A DNA stretch of 64,000 bases from Atherinomorus stipes (Eukaryota; Chordata; Actinopteri; Atheriniformes; Atherinidae), in NCBI GenBank assembly GCA_023101725.1, contig JALJCO010013399.1:115200-179199 (forward strand), given 5' to 3'. Positions 36,115 through 47,749 of this stretch are shown here, in pieces; within the stretch, counting starts at the first letter, position 1; every line of letters begins with the position of its first letter. The position numbers and the translations under genes were made by a program. The notes beneath the pieces are model-generated. The model worked only from the letters and a program-made list of their open reading frames with translations, did not search any database and was not told the DNA's origin.

Positions 36115-36712
36115 GGAAGACCGTACCAGCACCGATCCAGCACCGCACCAGCAAACTATAACCAATCAGGTGCCGTACCAGCACCGAACCATCAGCGATC
36201 CAGCGAACCATCACCAATCAGGCACCAAACCATCAGCGATCCAGCACCACACCAGTGAACCATCACCAATCAGGCGCCGTACCAGCACCGTACCAGCACC
36301 GATACAGCACAGATCCAGCACTGATCCAGCACCGCACCAGCAAACCATAACCAATCCAGCACCGCACCAGCAAACCATCACCAAGCCAGCACCGAACTGG
36401 TACCAATCAGCACCAATCAAGCACTGAACTAGCGCCAATCAAGCACCGAACCAGCACCAATCCAGCACTACACCAGCACCAATCCAGCACCGAACCAGCA
36501 CCAAACCAGCATCAATCAGCACCAATCAGCACCAATCAGCAACAATCCAGCACCAAACCAGCATCAATCAGCACCAATCCAGCAAGGAACCAGCACCAAA
36601 CCAGCCCCAATCAGCACCAATCAGCACCAATCCAGCACTGCACCAGCACCAAACCAGCACCAATCAGCACCAATCCAGCACTGCACCAGCACCTAACCAG
36701 CACCAAACGAGC
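36115..36712. repeat. CAGCACC minisatellite
   Basis: About 0.6 kb of degenerate tandem repeats is built from cagcaccaatcag, ccagcaccgaac and cagcaaaccatca modules of 10-15 bp. Units are irregular. The open frames across it are by-products. Confidence 0.85.
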
Positions 36713-36715
36713 CCT

Positions 36716-37266
36716 GAAGAAATGTGGCCGGAAAGGCAGATGAAGTGATGCAGCATCATCCTAGTGCTACTGTATGAGCCTGTGGGGGCAGTGTGATGAT
36801 CTGGGGTTGCTGCAGTTGCTCAGGTCCAGGTTCAGCAACAGTATGAGCTCAGATAATGAGGTCAGCTGATACCTGAATACACTGAATGACCAGGTTATTC
36901 CATCAATGGATGTTTCTTTCCTGATGGCACGGCCATATTCCAAGATGACCGTGCCAGAATTTATCGGGCTCAGATTGTGAAAGATGGTTCAGGGATCATC
37001 AGACATCATTTTCACACATGGATTGGCCCCCACAGAGTCCAGACCTGAACCCCATTGAGAATCTTTGGGATGTGCTGTGGTCAGACTCTACAATCATCAT
37101 CAAGATCTTGGTGAAAAATTGATGCAACAGGATGCAAATAAATCTGGTGACATTGCAGAAGCTTCTGGAAACACAGTGAATGCTGCCGCCATCAAAGCTA
37201 AAGGTTCCAACCAAATGTTAAATGTTTGACCTTCTTTTTGTTGCCGACTTTTGTTTTGGCCGGGCA

Positions 37267-37269
<3 letters not shown>
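36716..37269 (+). pseudogene. Tc1-like transposase, C-terminal fragment
   Basis: Frame fragments give [26 protein letters not shown] and DLGEKLMQQ, the catalytic half of a Tc1-like transposase with the NPIENLW block that carries the third acidic residue. Several single-base gaps shift the frame. It ends at ggccgggcagtgt, the usual Tc1 3' terminus, directly followed by a TA microsatellite. It begins with gaagaaatgtggcc, which in intact relatives follows closely after the sequence preserved at 33776-33991. Confidence 0.75.

Positions 37270-37345
<76 letters not shown>
37270..37345. repeat. (TA)n microsatellite
   Basis: Thirty-eight uninterrupted TA dinucleotides lie between two Tc1-type elements, both of which use TA as target. 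They probably expanded from a target site. Confidence 0.97.
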
Positions 37346-37352
<7 letters not shown>

Positions 37353-37354
37353 GT

Positions 37355-38577
37355 GTACACACACACACACTTACCGGCCACTTTGTTAGGTACACCTTGC
37401 TAGTACCGGGTTGGACCCCTTTTGCCTTCAGAACTGCCTTAATCTTTGGTGGCATAGATTCAACAAGGTTCTGGAAACATTCCTCAGAGATTTTGCTCCA
37501 TATTGACATGACGGCATCACGCAGTTGCTGCAGATTTGTCGGCTGCACATCCATGATGAGAACCTCCCGTTCCACCACATCCATGATGAGAACCTCCCGT
37601 TCCACCACATCCCAAAGCTGCTCTGTTGGATTGAGATCTGGTGACTGTGGAGAACATTTGAGTAGAATGAACTCATCGTCATGTTCAAGAATCCAGTCTG
37701 AGATGATTCCCGCTTTATGACATCATGGCGCATTATCCTGCTGGAAGCAGCATCAGAGGATGCTACACTGTGGTCTTAAAGGGATGGACATGGTCAGCAA
37801 CAATACTCAGGTAGGCTGTGGTGGTTAAACCACCACGTTGGTACTAAGGGGCCCAATGTGGGCCAAGAAAATCTCTCCCACACCATTACACCACCACCAC
37901 CAAGCTGAACCGTTGATAGAAGGCAGGATGGATCCATGCTTTCATGTTGTTGACACCAAATTCTGAACCTACCATCCGAATGTTGTAGCAGAAATGGAGA
38001 CTCATCAGACAGGGCAACATTTCTCCATCTTCTATTGTCCAATGTTGGTGAGTCTGTGTGAATTGTTGCCTCAGTTTCCTGTTCTTAGCTGACAGGAGCG
38101 GCACCCAGTGTTCCAGGTTGGATGTGTTGTGCATTCAGAGATGCTCTTCTGCATACTTTGGTTGGAACAAGTGCTTATCTGAATTACTGTTGCCTTTCTA
38201 TCAGCTGGAACCAGTCTGGCCATTCTCCTCTGACCCCTGGCATCAACAAGGCATTTGCACCCACAGAACTGCTGCTCACTGGATATTTTCTCTTTTTGGG
38301 ACCATTCTCTGTAAACCCTAGAGATGGTTGTGGGTGAAAATCCCAGTAGATCAGCAGTTTCTGAAATACTCAGACCAACAACCATGCCACGTTCAAAGTC
38401 ACGTAAATCACCTTTCTTCCCCATTCTGATGCTGGTTTGAACTGCAGCAGATCGCCTTCACCATGTCTACATGCCTAAATGCATTGAGTTGCTGCCATGT
38501 GATTGGCTGATTAGAAATTTGCGTTAACAAGCAGCTGGACAGGTGTACCTAATAAGGTGGCCAGTGTGTGTATATTG
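37355..38577 (-). mobile_element. Tc1/mariner element, nearly full length, inactivated
   Basis: Inverted termini ggccactttgttaggtacac and gtgtacctaataaggtggcc delimit about 1.2 kb. Minus-strand frames start MGKKGDLRDFERGMVVG with a helix-turn-helix (ETADLLGFSPTTISRVYREW) and continue in other frames with SDES, QDNAP and SPDLNPTEQLWDV, so all three acidic catalytic positions can be seen. The frame is shifted several times. A 27-bp tandem duplication (VVEREVLIMD twice) lies at about 37552-37608. Both flanks are TA/CA-rich. It is a dead autonomous-type element. Confidence 0.85.
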
Positions 38578-38690
38578 CAGGTGAGCAAAACATTCAGTAT
38601 TTGTATTTGCTGAGGGGGGGAAAGTAGTTGTATGTCAAACCACGTGAATTTATATTTTAAAAAATCATCAAAGACGACACGCATAAAGAC

Positions 38691-38763
38691 TGCCGTGCCT
38701 GGGGATCAAAGCTGCCACCATCCGTTCACTTGGTGGAAACTCTAACCATTGCGCTACACAACA
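38691..38763 (-). tRNA. tRNA-like pseudogene or SINE head
   Basis: On the minus strand a 73-nt stretch begins tgttgtgtagcgcaatgg and ends with ggcacggca. Its first seven bases pair with its last seven (two G-T pairs). An A-box-like tagcgcaatggttagag and a weaker B-box-like gctttgatccc are present. CCACC/GGTGG can form an anticodon-type stem, but the loop is 12 nt and the T stem is poor, so it is not a functional tRNA. It probably derives from a tRNA-related SINE. Confidence 0.45.
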
Positions 38764-38769
38764 GCACCC

Positions 38770-39210
38770 TCAACACACATTCAGCCCAGTTTTCTCCGTC
38801 GTCGTGGGCAGCCTGTGTTGGTTACGATTCACTGCATTTGAAATCACTCTGTTCAAAGCACCTTCACATCTTATTTTAGAAAAATCTGATACAAGAAGAT
38901 GGTTTTGATGGTTTAATTTTTTATCATTATCTGTTTTATTTGGGCTTTTTAGAGCGATCTGAAGCATGGAAGGTCTCCACGTGCTCTAACAGTAAACAGC
39001 TGACAGCGTGTAGACACGTGTTAGCTGATGTAGAGATGTGAGACGTTGACACTATTATTATAAACCACTTTGTACATCTGATCTGAAAGAGTGGCAGGAT
39101 CATTACGACTCCAGCTGAATACATGTATTACACACTGATTATGGCTGAACTCTGCAAGAACACGCTGATTGTTCCTGGATGAATTTGCATAATAGAGGCC
39201 GAGTTGACGA
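38770..39210. other. Unassigned intron 1 sequence
   Basis: No exon, element ends or RNA gene recognised. Confidence 0.4.
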
Positions 39211-39214
39211 GGTG

Positions 39215-40425
39215 TTAAAACCCCCCAGGAAATACCAGATGCCGAAAAAACTCGGCAGTTGGTAGGAACCCTCGGGGGAGCCCAACTAGTTCTGCAGTTG
39301 GTAGTTTAAGTGTTAATCGCCTGATAGCCCTACAAAAAATACATTTGTGCGTTTCTCTGGCGGTAGATTTTCTCGCCATTTTGCCCTTATTTTGCATGAA
39401 ATTATGGGTCATATCATACCAATCGTTTTCTAGTATGCCCCAGGAAAATCTCCGTTTCAAGGGATGGATGGCCCTACAGCTCCCCCTCGGTCTGAACCTT
39501 AATCGGTACACCACCACCCTTTCACATGAACAAAGGGTTAGGACCGAGGGGGGACTGGCGTTCACCTTATGTCATCACAGGCACATTCAGACAGAGAGGT
39601 TCGAGGATCAGTTCCTATAACCCCCCGTCTGGAGTTTAGTTATCAGAACTACCTTCCTCATCAGTCTGCATTGGCACATGAGGGAGGAGCTTGATAGGAA
39701 CCATGTTTGACACAATCGTCTGAGACAGAGACACATTTATGCCCCAGATGATCTGATACAAAACTGAGGTTTCTCATCTCTTTTATTCAACGCTATTATA
39801 AAGCTGCTTACCAGCTTTCCATCATCACGGTCATTTGTATCACGTAACAGAACATCCCCCTGTTGGAAAGCTGCCCTAATAATGTCTTGTTTACCTTTTG
39901 TTGAAATACGCACGGACACTTTAGTGGACGAACCCCGGCCTGTCCACTAAAGTGTCCGGGCGGCAGCCACAGATTCTACTGCCACACTTTGCAGCTGTAT
40001 TTGGGTCAATAAATTAGTATAAAATAATTGCTTTTGGACATTTCAAAGTAGTTATAGATTCGTGACGTGTACCATTGTGATTGATTTAATAATGAATTGG
40101 TACACTCCTATTGTAATAGCTCTTGTTATTATGATCTCGGTAAACAGGTAAACAGCTGTGGGACTTTTTAAATATGGCGAGGCAGCAGAAGCGGAGATCA
40201 TGCAAGGGGCGGGGCTTGCCAGTTCGACCAATCATCAAACATCTATGTATTTCAGTTCCTATGGAACCCTGAAAAGACCCTGCCTCGGAGTAGGAGCTAA
40301 AAAGGTTCTAGGAACTGAGGGCCGAGGTCCCTTGTTCCTATGTGTCCGAATGCGCAAAAAAACGGCCTGGTTCCTGAAAAGGTTCTAGGAACTCCAAAAG
40401 GTTCCTACAGTCTGAAAGCGCCTAA
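39215..40425. mobile_element. Probable non-autonomous DNA transposon region
   Basis: The right end carries aggttcctacagtctgaaag cgccta-type terminal sequence and repeated ggttctaggaact words; the left end has ttggtaggaaccctcgg. The interior includes a CpG-rich stretch and the perfect hairpin at 39913-39958. I could not define exact boundaries or a target duplication. No transposase is visible. Confidence 0.35.
39913..39958. other. Perfect 17-bp inverted repeat (hairpin)
   Basis: cggacactttagtggac at 39913-39929 is followed, after a 12-base spacer, by its exact reverse complement at 39942-39958. It could mark the centre of a foldback element or a cruciform. There is no T-run and no reason to call it a terminator. 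Confidence 0.8.
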
Positions 40426-40536
40426 TCATGAGTGGTTCTATGGTAGAAGGTGAACCTTTGTCGACTTGATTTTTCAGTTTAAAGTTTTCTCTCTGAGTTT
40501 TTCTTGGAAAAATATGTTTTACAATTATGCTGACAC

Positions 40537-40942
40537 GGGCTGCACGGTGGTGTGGTGGTTAGCACCGCAGCCTCACAGTAAGAAGGTCGCTGGTTCGATT
40601 CCCGGCTGGGGAGGGGGGTTCGAACAATTCCAACTGTGGCCTTCCTGTGTGGAGTTTGCATGTTCTCCCCGTGTATGCGTGGGTTCTCTCCGGGTACTCC
40701 GGCTTCCTCCCACAGTCCAAAGACATGCATGTTAGGTTAATTGGTCACTCTAAATTGTCCCTAGGAATGAATGTGAGTGTGAATGGTTGTCTGTCTCTCT
40801 GTGTTGGCCCTGCGACAGACTGGCGACCTGTCCAGGGTGTACCCCGCCTCTCGCCTGATAATAGCTGGGATGGGCTCCAGCAACCCCCGCGACCCTGAAC
40901 TGGATAAGCGGTACAGAAAATGAATGAATGAATGAATGAATG
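40537..40942 (+). mobile_element. Full-length tRNA-headed SINE
   Basis: The 5' head has Pol III A-box-like (ggtgtggtggttagcacc) and B-box (ggttcgattcc) promoters in tRNA spacing. It is followed by a conserved teleost body (gagtttgcatgttctcc, ccgggtactccggcttcc, cctgtccagggtgtacccc) and a (gaat)n tail. A perfect 14-bp target duplication, aattatgctgacac, flanks it at 40523-40536 and 40943-40956. The intact head, tail and duplication indicate a fairly recent LINE-mediated insertion. A 5'-truncated copy lies at 588-973. Confidence 0.9.
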
Positions 40943-40956
40943 AATTATGCTGACAC

Positions 40957-41560
40957 AGTGAAAAAGGGGAATTCCAGGTCTTTGGATTTACTCCAATAAC
41001 TTTAGTCCATTTTACACAATTATTCTACGTTCCCTCTGTAAACATAAATTCATCACCTTTATTTTACATGTTTAGAAAGAATCCTGCATGTAATCATGTT
41101 GACTGAAAAGATTTCAATAGAAAAACTGAAGGTTATTCAATTGTGTCCGTTCACCAGCTATTCCTGCATGTGATGATGCACCCTGGCTACTCAGCCACAG
41201 AGATTTCCCCTCTGGCTGACTGGTGAGCACGTAAGACTCCAATGCGGGAGGCTTGGTTTTCAACCCTGCCAAAGCCGTCCTTGTGTTAAGCTATCTTTAG
41301 CCCAAAAGCACTATTATTGGTCAAGATGGGTGGTGATAATGCTAATTGAAAAAAGTGAAACTGCCTGTTTGTTCAAGTTTCGGAATCTGTAACTTTTCAC
41401 CTAAAACGCCTGAAAAAAAACACACCTAAAGTAAATTCAAAGCTGTTCTTTAACCATTATGAGTACAAACATGGTTGAGGGCTCTTTTGATAGGTAATAC
41501 TCTTAATACTCTTAATTAATGGAAAATACAATGAGGGCACAGCTTGAAGTTTTTTCTCCA
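40957..41560. other. Mostly unassigned intron 1 sequence
   Basis: Apart from the tRNA-like segment at 41206-41280 nothing is recognised. Confidence 0.4.
41206..41280 (+). tRNA. Degenerate tRNA-like sequence
   Basis: tggctgactgg (A-box-like) and ggttttcaacc (B-box-like) are 31 bp apart, with a possible anticodon arm gactccaatgcgggag between. The acceptor stem is not convincing. It may be a SINE head remnant; it is not a functional tRNA. Confidence 0.3.
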
Positions 41561-41599
41561 GGCAGTTCAAATTTGATTATCATACAACATGAAATGAGT

Positions 41600-42130
41600 A
41601 TTTTACAGAAGTTTTTCCAAAGATAGGACCAGGCGAACTAAGACCATGTCCACAAAAAGTCAAAACGAACACGAAACGCTTAGATTGTCCATATTGTCTT
41701 TAAGACGGAGACGTAAAATAAATGTGATCGACCACATGAATGCATGGAAACGCTGCAAAATATATGCCAGGCCTGTAAGTGGCGCTGTGGTGAAAACAGG
41801 CGACGAAATACTGGGCACGTGCAGAAATATGTATACAACGTTAAACAACCAAAGCGAATGCTCCGATCTACGGTTGCGATCCGCCAGAAACCCCAAGAAG
41901 AACAACCAAACCGAAAAGATGGCGGCAAGTACGAATGGGCGAACAGATACGAGCAGCAACCATTCAACCCTGTACGGCACCCTTGTTGTTGTGATGCTGA
42001 GTGTAGCACATGCGTGTTTAGAGGCGAAGCTATGACGCATACGTGTAAGAAAAATAAATTGCGGTCAGAGCTTAAAGATGGAACCGTACAAACGGCGTTC
42101 CAAAATCTTCCCACTCTGATGGCTTAAAAA
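41600..42130. other. CpG-containing repeat-like segment with overlapping frames
   Basis: Open frames on both strands (41646-42035 plus, 41680-42114 minus) overlap, which argues against either being a gene. The base composition (gaaaagatggcggcaag, acgcatacgtg) and placement beside an hAT transposase remnant suggest a terminal part of that transposon. Boundaries could not be fixed. Confidence 0.35.
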
Positions 42131-42299
42131 AAAAAAAGATTGTTTGTAACCCATCAACCAGCATATCAGTGTATTCACAATTCTATTGGTTTATCAATCT
42201 GTCAGTCATTTGTAAAATTTGCCACATGTGGCTTCAGCTTAAAACGAAGGAATAGGGGCGGGTCACTTTTCACACACCTGTCTGGAGTGAAAAAGAAGG

Positions 42300-42735
42300 A
42301 GTTGAAGATGGACAGGAGAAACAAGATGATGAGGCGTCAGAAGACGAAAGTGAGTTAGAAGTGGACTATCAAGATGTGTCTGCTATTTTGGATGATGACT
42401 CGGGTCTGGAGTATCAACTTCCAAGGCACCAAAAGTGTGCATGCCATCTCCTCAAACTTGTATCAACAGTTGATGCCACAGCTGCAGGTGATGGCAGTGA
42501 AACGTAAGAGGTTGTCTCGATCTGCTTTTGCGAAATGCAGTGCTCTGAGGATGAAACCAGCAGGTCAGCCATGGCTTTTGAAACTGTGACACGTGAATGC
42601 AAAATGCAGTTCCTCCCACCCAATCAGACCCGTTGGATCTCTTTTGTCCTCGCTGTCGAAAGGATTGTGCGCGTCCATGGGGAGTGTGAGGCTTGGCCCG
42701 CAGTCTTGGAGGCCAGCACGGAGAAAATGCACGGG
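42300..42735 (+). pseudogene. hAT-type transposase remnant, central part
   Basis: The conceptual product includes DDDSGLEYQLPRHQKCACHL, LVSTVDA, then after a stop and a frame change MQFLPPNQTRWISFVLAVER. The order RHQxCACHLLxLV ... PNxTRWxS is that of hAT transposases of the BED-finger type. The C-terminal part continues at 43590-43915 after an inserted segment. Stops, a frameshift and the insert make it a pseudogene within pde5a intron 1. Confidence 0.7.
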
Positions 42736-42742
42736 AAACCAA

Positions 42743-43346
42743 TGATTGACGTCTCAGTTACTTTATTAACACATTTGATGCATCATAACACCCTACACCG
42801 GCTAACCAGAATGATTGAAACCACCCGCTTAAATAGACCAGCTTAATAGGACCATACCATTCCCCCAGGTTTCCACAGCCAGCTATATGCGGGAAAATGT
42901 GAAAATATTTACAATAAAAGTTTTACAAAACTATACATATATTTACAGAACCTTTAAACTGCTCAATTATTCACCCTAAAATAACCCAACCAATAATTAA
43001 TCAAAAACATACAGAAGTTGCTTTACACAGACTCCCCCTTAATCCCAACCTTTTAGTTCCCTCCCCCGGAACCTATAAAAGGCGCATGGTTCCCTGGGGA
43101 CCTCTTTTGTCCATGCACCACTCCTGGAACAGAAACAAGAGGTGAGTACAAACCCAACTTTTACCACACATCAGAACCATTTCCCAGCTGCCTTGACCAC
43201 CCAATTTCTCTTCATCCCACAGGAACCTTAAAGACTTTGGGCCGCAGCCACTGCAGCTACACACAAACACATACCTAAACCAATAAACAAATAAATCAAC
43301 TAACTTAAACTGGCGGTGTCATTTTACATACAGCCTACATCAATCA
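42743..43346 (+). mobile_element. Possible solo LTR inserted in the hAT remnant
   Basis: The segment interrupts the transposase reading and is bounded by tgattg and caatca, short inverted ends of TG...CA type. It has a TATA-like cctataaaagg at about 43071 and aataaa signals near 43282-43292, the layout of an LTR. A clear target duplication was not found, so the ends may be off by some bases. It is described only as an LTR-like insert; no internal retroelement genes are present. Confidence 0.35.
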
Positions 43347-43589
43347 ATTACTGTCTCTGCTGTCACTAACTTACAGTGAGGTCACGACTGCTTGTGACAG
43401 GGAGCAAGGAGAAATGGCAATCCGCAATGTATGCACAGCATTAAAGATAAAGGTGTAAGTTGAGAAAATAGTCTTTAATTTACTTATATTTATATCATTC
43501 TTACTGAGCATAAACAATGCACAATAGCTGAATAACACCATAAATAGCTGTGATTTGTTTTGGTATTTTTTTGGTTTGTGCGTCTTTTA

Positions 43590-43915
43590 CAGGGTAAATC
43601 CAGCTGAAATGGGGTTTTTGGCTGAGTACACTGCTGTGATGAAGACTATTGGCATGTCACTTAACATCCTCCGAGGGAAATCATCTGTGCACACGGGCTT
43701 CCTGCTGCAAACACTTTAACCTTTGCAGGACGAGCTAAAGAAGTTGGAGTCAACTTGCAAAGTCTGTACACCGCTTGTTACGGATCTCCAGGATGGGATC
43801 CAGAAACGGTTTGGAGAAGTCATGAAAGATCCTGAGCTGATCGCTGCAGCTATACTCCGACCAAAATTCAGAACCTCCTGGGCCAGTGACGAGGGCGTCA
43901 TACAACCTGGTATAT
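43590..43915 (+). pseudogene. hAT-type transposase remnant, C-terminal part
   Basis: The conceptual translation gives NPAEMGFLAEYTAVMKTIG, ILRGKSSVHTGF, then LKKLESTCKVCTPLVTDLQD and KRFGEVMKDPELIAAAIL RPKFRTSW in a neighbouring frame. This is the region before the dimerisation domain in BED-type hAT transposases. One stop or frameshift (near 43715) separates the two halves. The dimerisation domain itself is not found downstream. Confidence 0.7.
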
Positions 43916-43929
43916 GTACTTAGCAAGCA

Positions 43930-44880
43930 TGTAACAATATGAAAGATTCATGTCACAGTTATTGTGACCAAAATGATCACAGTTACTGTAATTATCACAA
44001 CATTGGTAAAGTCTGCTCAAAGTTTTTAAAAGTACTTATACACATACTAAAATCATTTCACCAAGTTTCATAAAAAAACAGTAAAATATTAACAAGCACA
44101 ATGGACTTTCTGTTGGCAGAAACATTAAAGTAATAACATGTAGACATCAAACACATAAATGTGCATTAAAGATGCATCTTCTGACCCTGAGAGAAACCGG
44201 ACTTCGTGTAGATTAGGACCAAGAATACTTTTCTTCATTCAGTCCTCAAGACCTGATCTAGTCCTCCAGATTTCAGAAGAACTGGTCCAGATTGTACACG
44301 TTCACTGTTTCATAGTAGAAATCAGATGTTCATTTCGAAGTAGCAATACCTTATTAAACTAGGTGATGTCAGAAACTATTACTGTAAATAAATATAGTTT
44401 CCTTTGAGTATTCTTTAAAAAAAACCAAAAATGCATTCAGACTTTAGACTCTGTCCTTTTTAGAAGGAAAGAATCTCCAGATCCGTCATGTCTTCAGAGA
44501 CCAAACATTGTAAACGGTGTCTGAGCTGCTGCTTTTCCTGCCAATGAGAAGCATCTCTGTGAGTCTTTCAAAGTGTGATCATCACGGTTTTACAATAATT
44601 AAAATCTGAAATGGTATTATTCTTCTGGAAATATATCACGATTTATCGTTTTATCGGTTATTGTTACATCCCAACTGCTCATGTGAACCAACAGATGTAA
44701 TATTGTCATTCAGGTTTATATGATGTGAGAGACAAAGGGTGCTGAGAGTTACATGTTTCAAGAGCGTTTATGGATCTGTTGCATTTCTCTCCCAATATCA
44801 AGAAACTGTCCCTCAAAAGCCCTATTCTGACTGGATTAGTATGATATAGGGACCTCATGTCATTTGTAATAATTACAGAG
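43930..44880. other. Unassigned intron 1 sequence
   Basis: No exon or bounded element seen. tatcacgatttatcg near 44634-44650 resembles ends of common fish MITEs. Confidence 0.35.
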
Positions 44881-44881
44881 A

Positions 44882-45110
44882 TTGTCTGTGATTTTAATCC
44901 AGTGGGAATCGACCATGTCTGTGATTTGCGATGTAATAATTCCCCCGCAAATTACCTCCTATAATTTGCTAAACTCAGGGTCCTCTGATGATGATAATCC
45001 AGTGCGAATGGACATCTCTGTGATTTGGACAGAAATGACCCGTAATTTTTGGGGGAAAACTGGAGGCTTCAAAATAAGTTTTCCTTCCAAGTTATCATGG
45101 TTATGATAAT
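44882..45110. repeat. Two-copy direct repeat
   Basis: The words taatccagtg-gaat-gacc and tctgtgattt recur about 100-110 bp apart (around 44896-44940 and 44996-45030), indicating a degenerate two-copy repeat or MITE. It is not coding. Confidence 0.4.
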
Positions 45111-45299
45111 ATAGGCTAAAGCATTAGCTTTGCAATCGGAGTGATCAGGGGGGGGGTCACTAGTCCCGTTCCCGCAGCGAGAAACGTTTAGGTTTGGACA
45201 ACATGCTGACACGGTACAAGTTCTTAGGTTACGACTGTTCGTAAGTTATTTAACACATTTGTCTCTGAATGATCATCTGCTGCCGATGGAAACGCAGCT

Positions 45300-46942
45300 C
45301 ATTCTATCCTGAATTCAGACAGGATAGAACCAGAACCAGGACCAGAACCAGGACCAGGACCATGACCAGGACCGACATTCTGGCCTTCATGATGAATTCA
45401 GACAGGATAGAACCAGAACCAGAACCAGAACCAGGACCAGGACCAGGACCATGACCAGGACCGACATTCTGGCCTTCATGATGAATTCAGACAGGAAAGA
45501 ACCAGAACAAGAACCAGGACCGACATCCTGGCCTTCATGATGAATTCAGACAGGATAGAACCAGAACCAGGACCAGAACCAGAACCAGGACCAGGACCAG
45601 GACCGACTTCCTGGCCTTCATGATGAATTCAGACAGGTTAGAACCAGAACCAGGACCAGAACCAGAACCAGGACCAGGACCGACTTCCTGGCCTTCATGA
45701 TGAATTCAGACAGGAAAGAACCAGAACCAGGACCAGAACCAGAACCAGGACCAGGACCAGAACCAGGACCGACATCCTGGCCTTCATGATGAATTCAGAC
45801 AGGTAAGAACCAGAACCAGGACCAGGACCAGGACCAGGACCAGAACCGACATCCTGGCCTTCATGATGAATTCAGACAGGTAAGAACCAGAACCAGGACC
45901 AGGACCAGAACCAGAACCAGAGCAAGGACCGACATCCTGGCCTTCATGATGAATTCAGACAGGTTAGAACCAGAACCAGGACCAGGACCGACATCCTGGC
46001 CTTCATGATGAATTCAGACGGGTTAGAACCAGAACCAGGACCAGAACCAGGACCGACATCCTGGCCTTCATGATGAATTCAGACAGGTTAGAACCAGAAC
46101 CAGGACCAGAACCAGAACCAGGACCAGAACCAGGACCGACATCCTGGCCTTCATGATGAATTCAGATAGGTTAGAACCAGAACCAGAACCAGGACCAGAA
46201 CCAGGACCAGGACCAGGACCAGAACCAGGACCGACATCCTGGCCTTCATGATGAATTCAGACAGGTTAGAACCAGAACAAGAACCAGGACCAGAACCAGA
46301 ACCAGGACCGACATCCTGGCCTTCATGATGAATTCAGACAGGTTAGAACCAGAACAAGAACCAGGACCAGGACCAGAACCAGGACCGACATCCTGAACTT
46401 CATCATGAATTCTGACAGGTTAGAACCAGAACCAGAACCAGAACCAGAGCAAGGACCGACATCCTGGCCTTCATGATGAATTCAGACAGGTTAGAACCAG
46501 AACCAGAACCAGGACCAGAACCAGAACCAGAACCAGGACCAGGACCGACATCCTGGACTTCATGATGAATTCAGACAGGATAGAACCAGAACCAGAACCA
46601 GGACCAGGACCAGGACCAGGACCGACATCCTGGCCTTCATGATGAATTCAGACAGGTTAGAACCAGAACCAGGACCAGAACCAGAACCAGGACCGACATC
46701 CTGAACTTTATGATGAATTCAGACAGGTTAGAACCAGAACCAGAACCAGATCCAGGACCAGAACCAGGACCGACATCCTGGCCTTCATGATGAATTCAGA
46801 CAGGTAAGAACCAGAACCAGGACCAGAACCAGGACCGACATCCTGGCCTTCATGATGAATTCAGACAGGTTAGCACCAGAACCAGGACCAGAACCAGAAC
46901 CAGGACCGACATCCTGAACTTTATGATGAATTCAGACAGGTT

Positions 46943-46974
<32 letters not shown>

Positions 46975-47717
46975 GACCAGAACCAGGACCGACATCCTGG
47001 CTTTCATGATGAATTCAGACAGGTTAGAACCAGAACCAGCACCAGAACCAGGACCAGGACCAGGACCGACATCCTGAACTTTATGATGAATTCAGACAGG
47101 TTAGAACCAGGACCAGGACCAGAACCAGAACCAAGACCGACATCCTGGCCTTTATGATGAATTCAGACAGGGTAGAACCAGGACCAGAACCAGGACCAGA
47201 ACCAGGACCAGAACCAGGACCGACATCCTGGCCTTCATGATGAATTCAGACAAGGTAGAACCAGGACCAGAACCAGGACCGACATCCTGAACTTCATGAT
47301 GAATTCAGACAGGTTAGAACCAGAACCAGAACCAGGACCGACATCCTGGCCTTTATGATGAATTCAGACAGGTAAGAACCAGAACCAGGACCAGGACCAG
47401 GACCAGGACCGACATCCTGGACTTCATGATGAATTCAGACAGGATAGAACCAGAACCAGAACCAGGACCAGGACCAGAACCAGGACCGACATCCTGAACT
47501 TCATGATGAATTGAGACAGGTTAGAACCAGAACCAGAACCAGAACCAGGACCGACATCCTGGCCTTTATGATGAATTCAGACAGGGTAGAACCAGGACCA
47601 GAACCAGGACCGACATCCTGAACTTCATGATGAATTCAGACAGGTTAGAACCAGAACCAGAACCAGGACCAGGACCAGGACCGACATCCTGGCCTTTATG
47701 ATGAATTCAGACAGGTA

Positions 47718-47749
<32 letters not shown>

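Noticed and set aside
37794..38424. An active Tc1/mariner transposase gene
   Set aside because: Terminal repeats and catalytic residues are visible, but the reading frame is broken several times and carries a 27-bp tandem duplication.
41646..42127. Overlapping 126-144-codon frames on both strands
   Set aside because: No family recognised, both strands equally open, and the segment abuts an hAT transposase remnant; more likely transposon terminal sequence.
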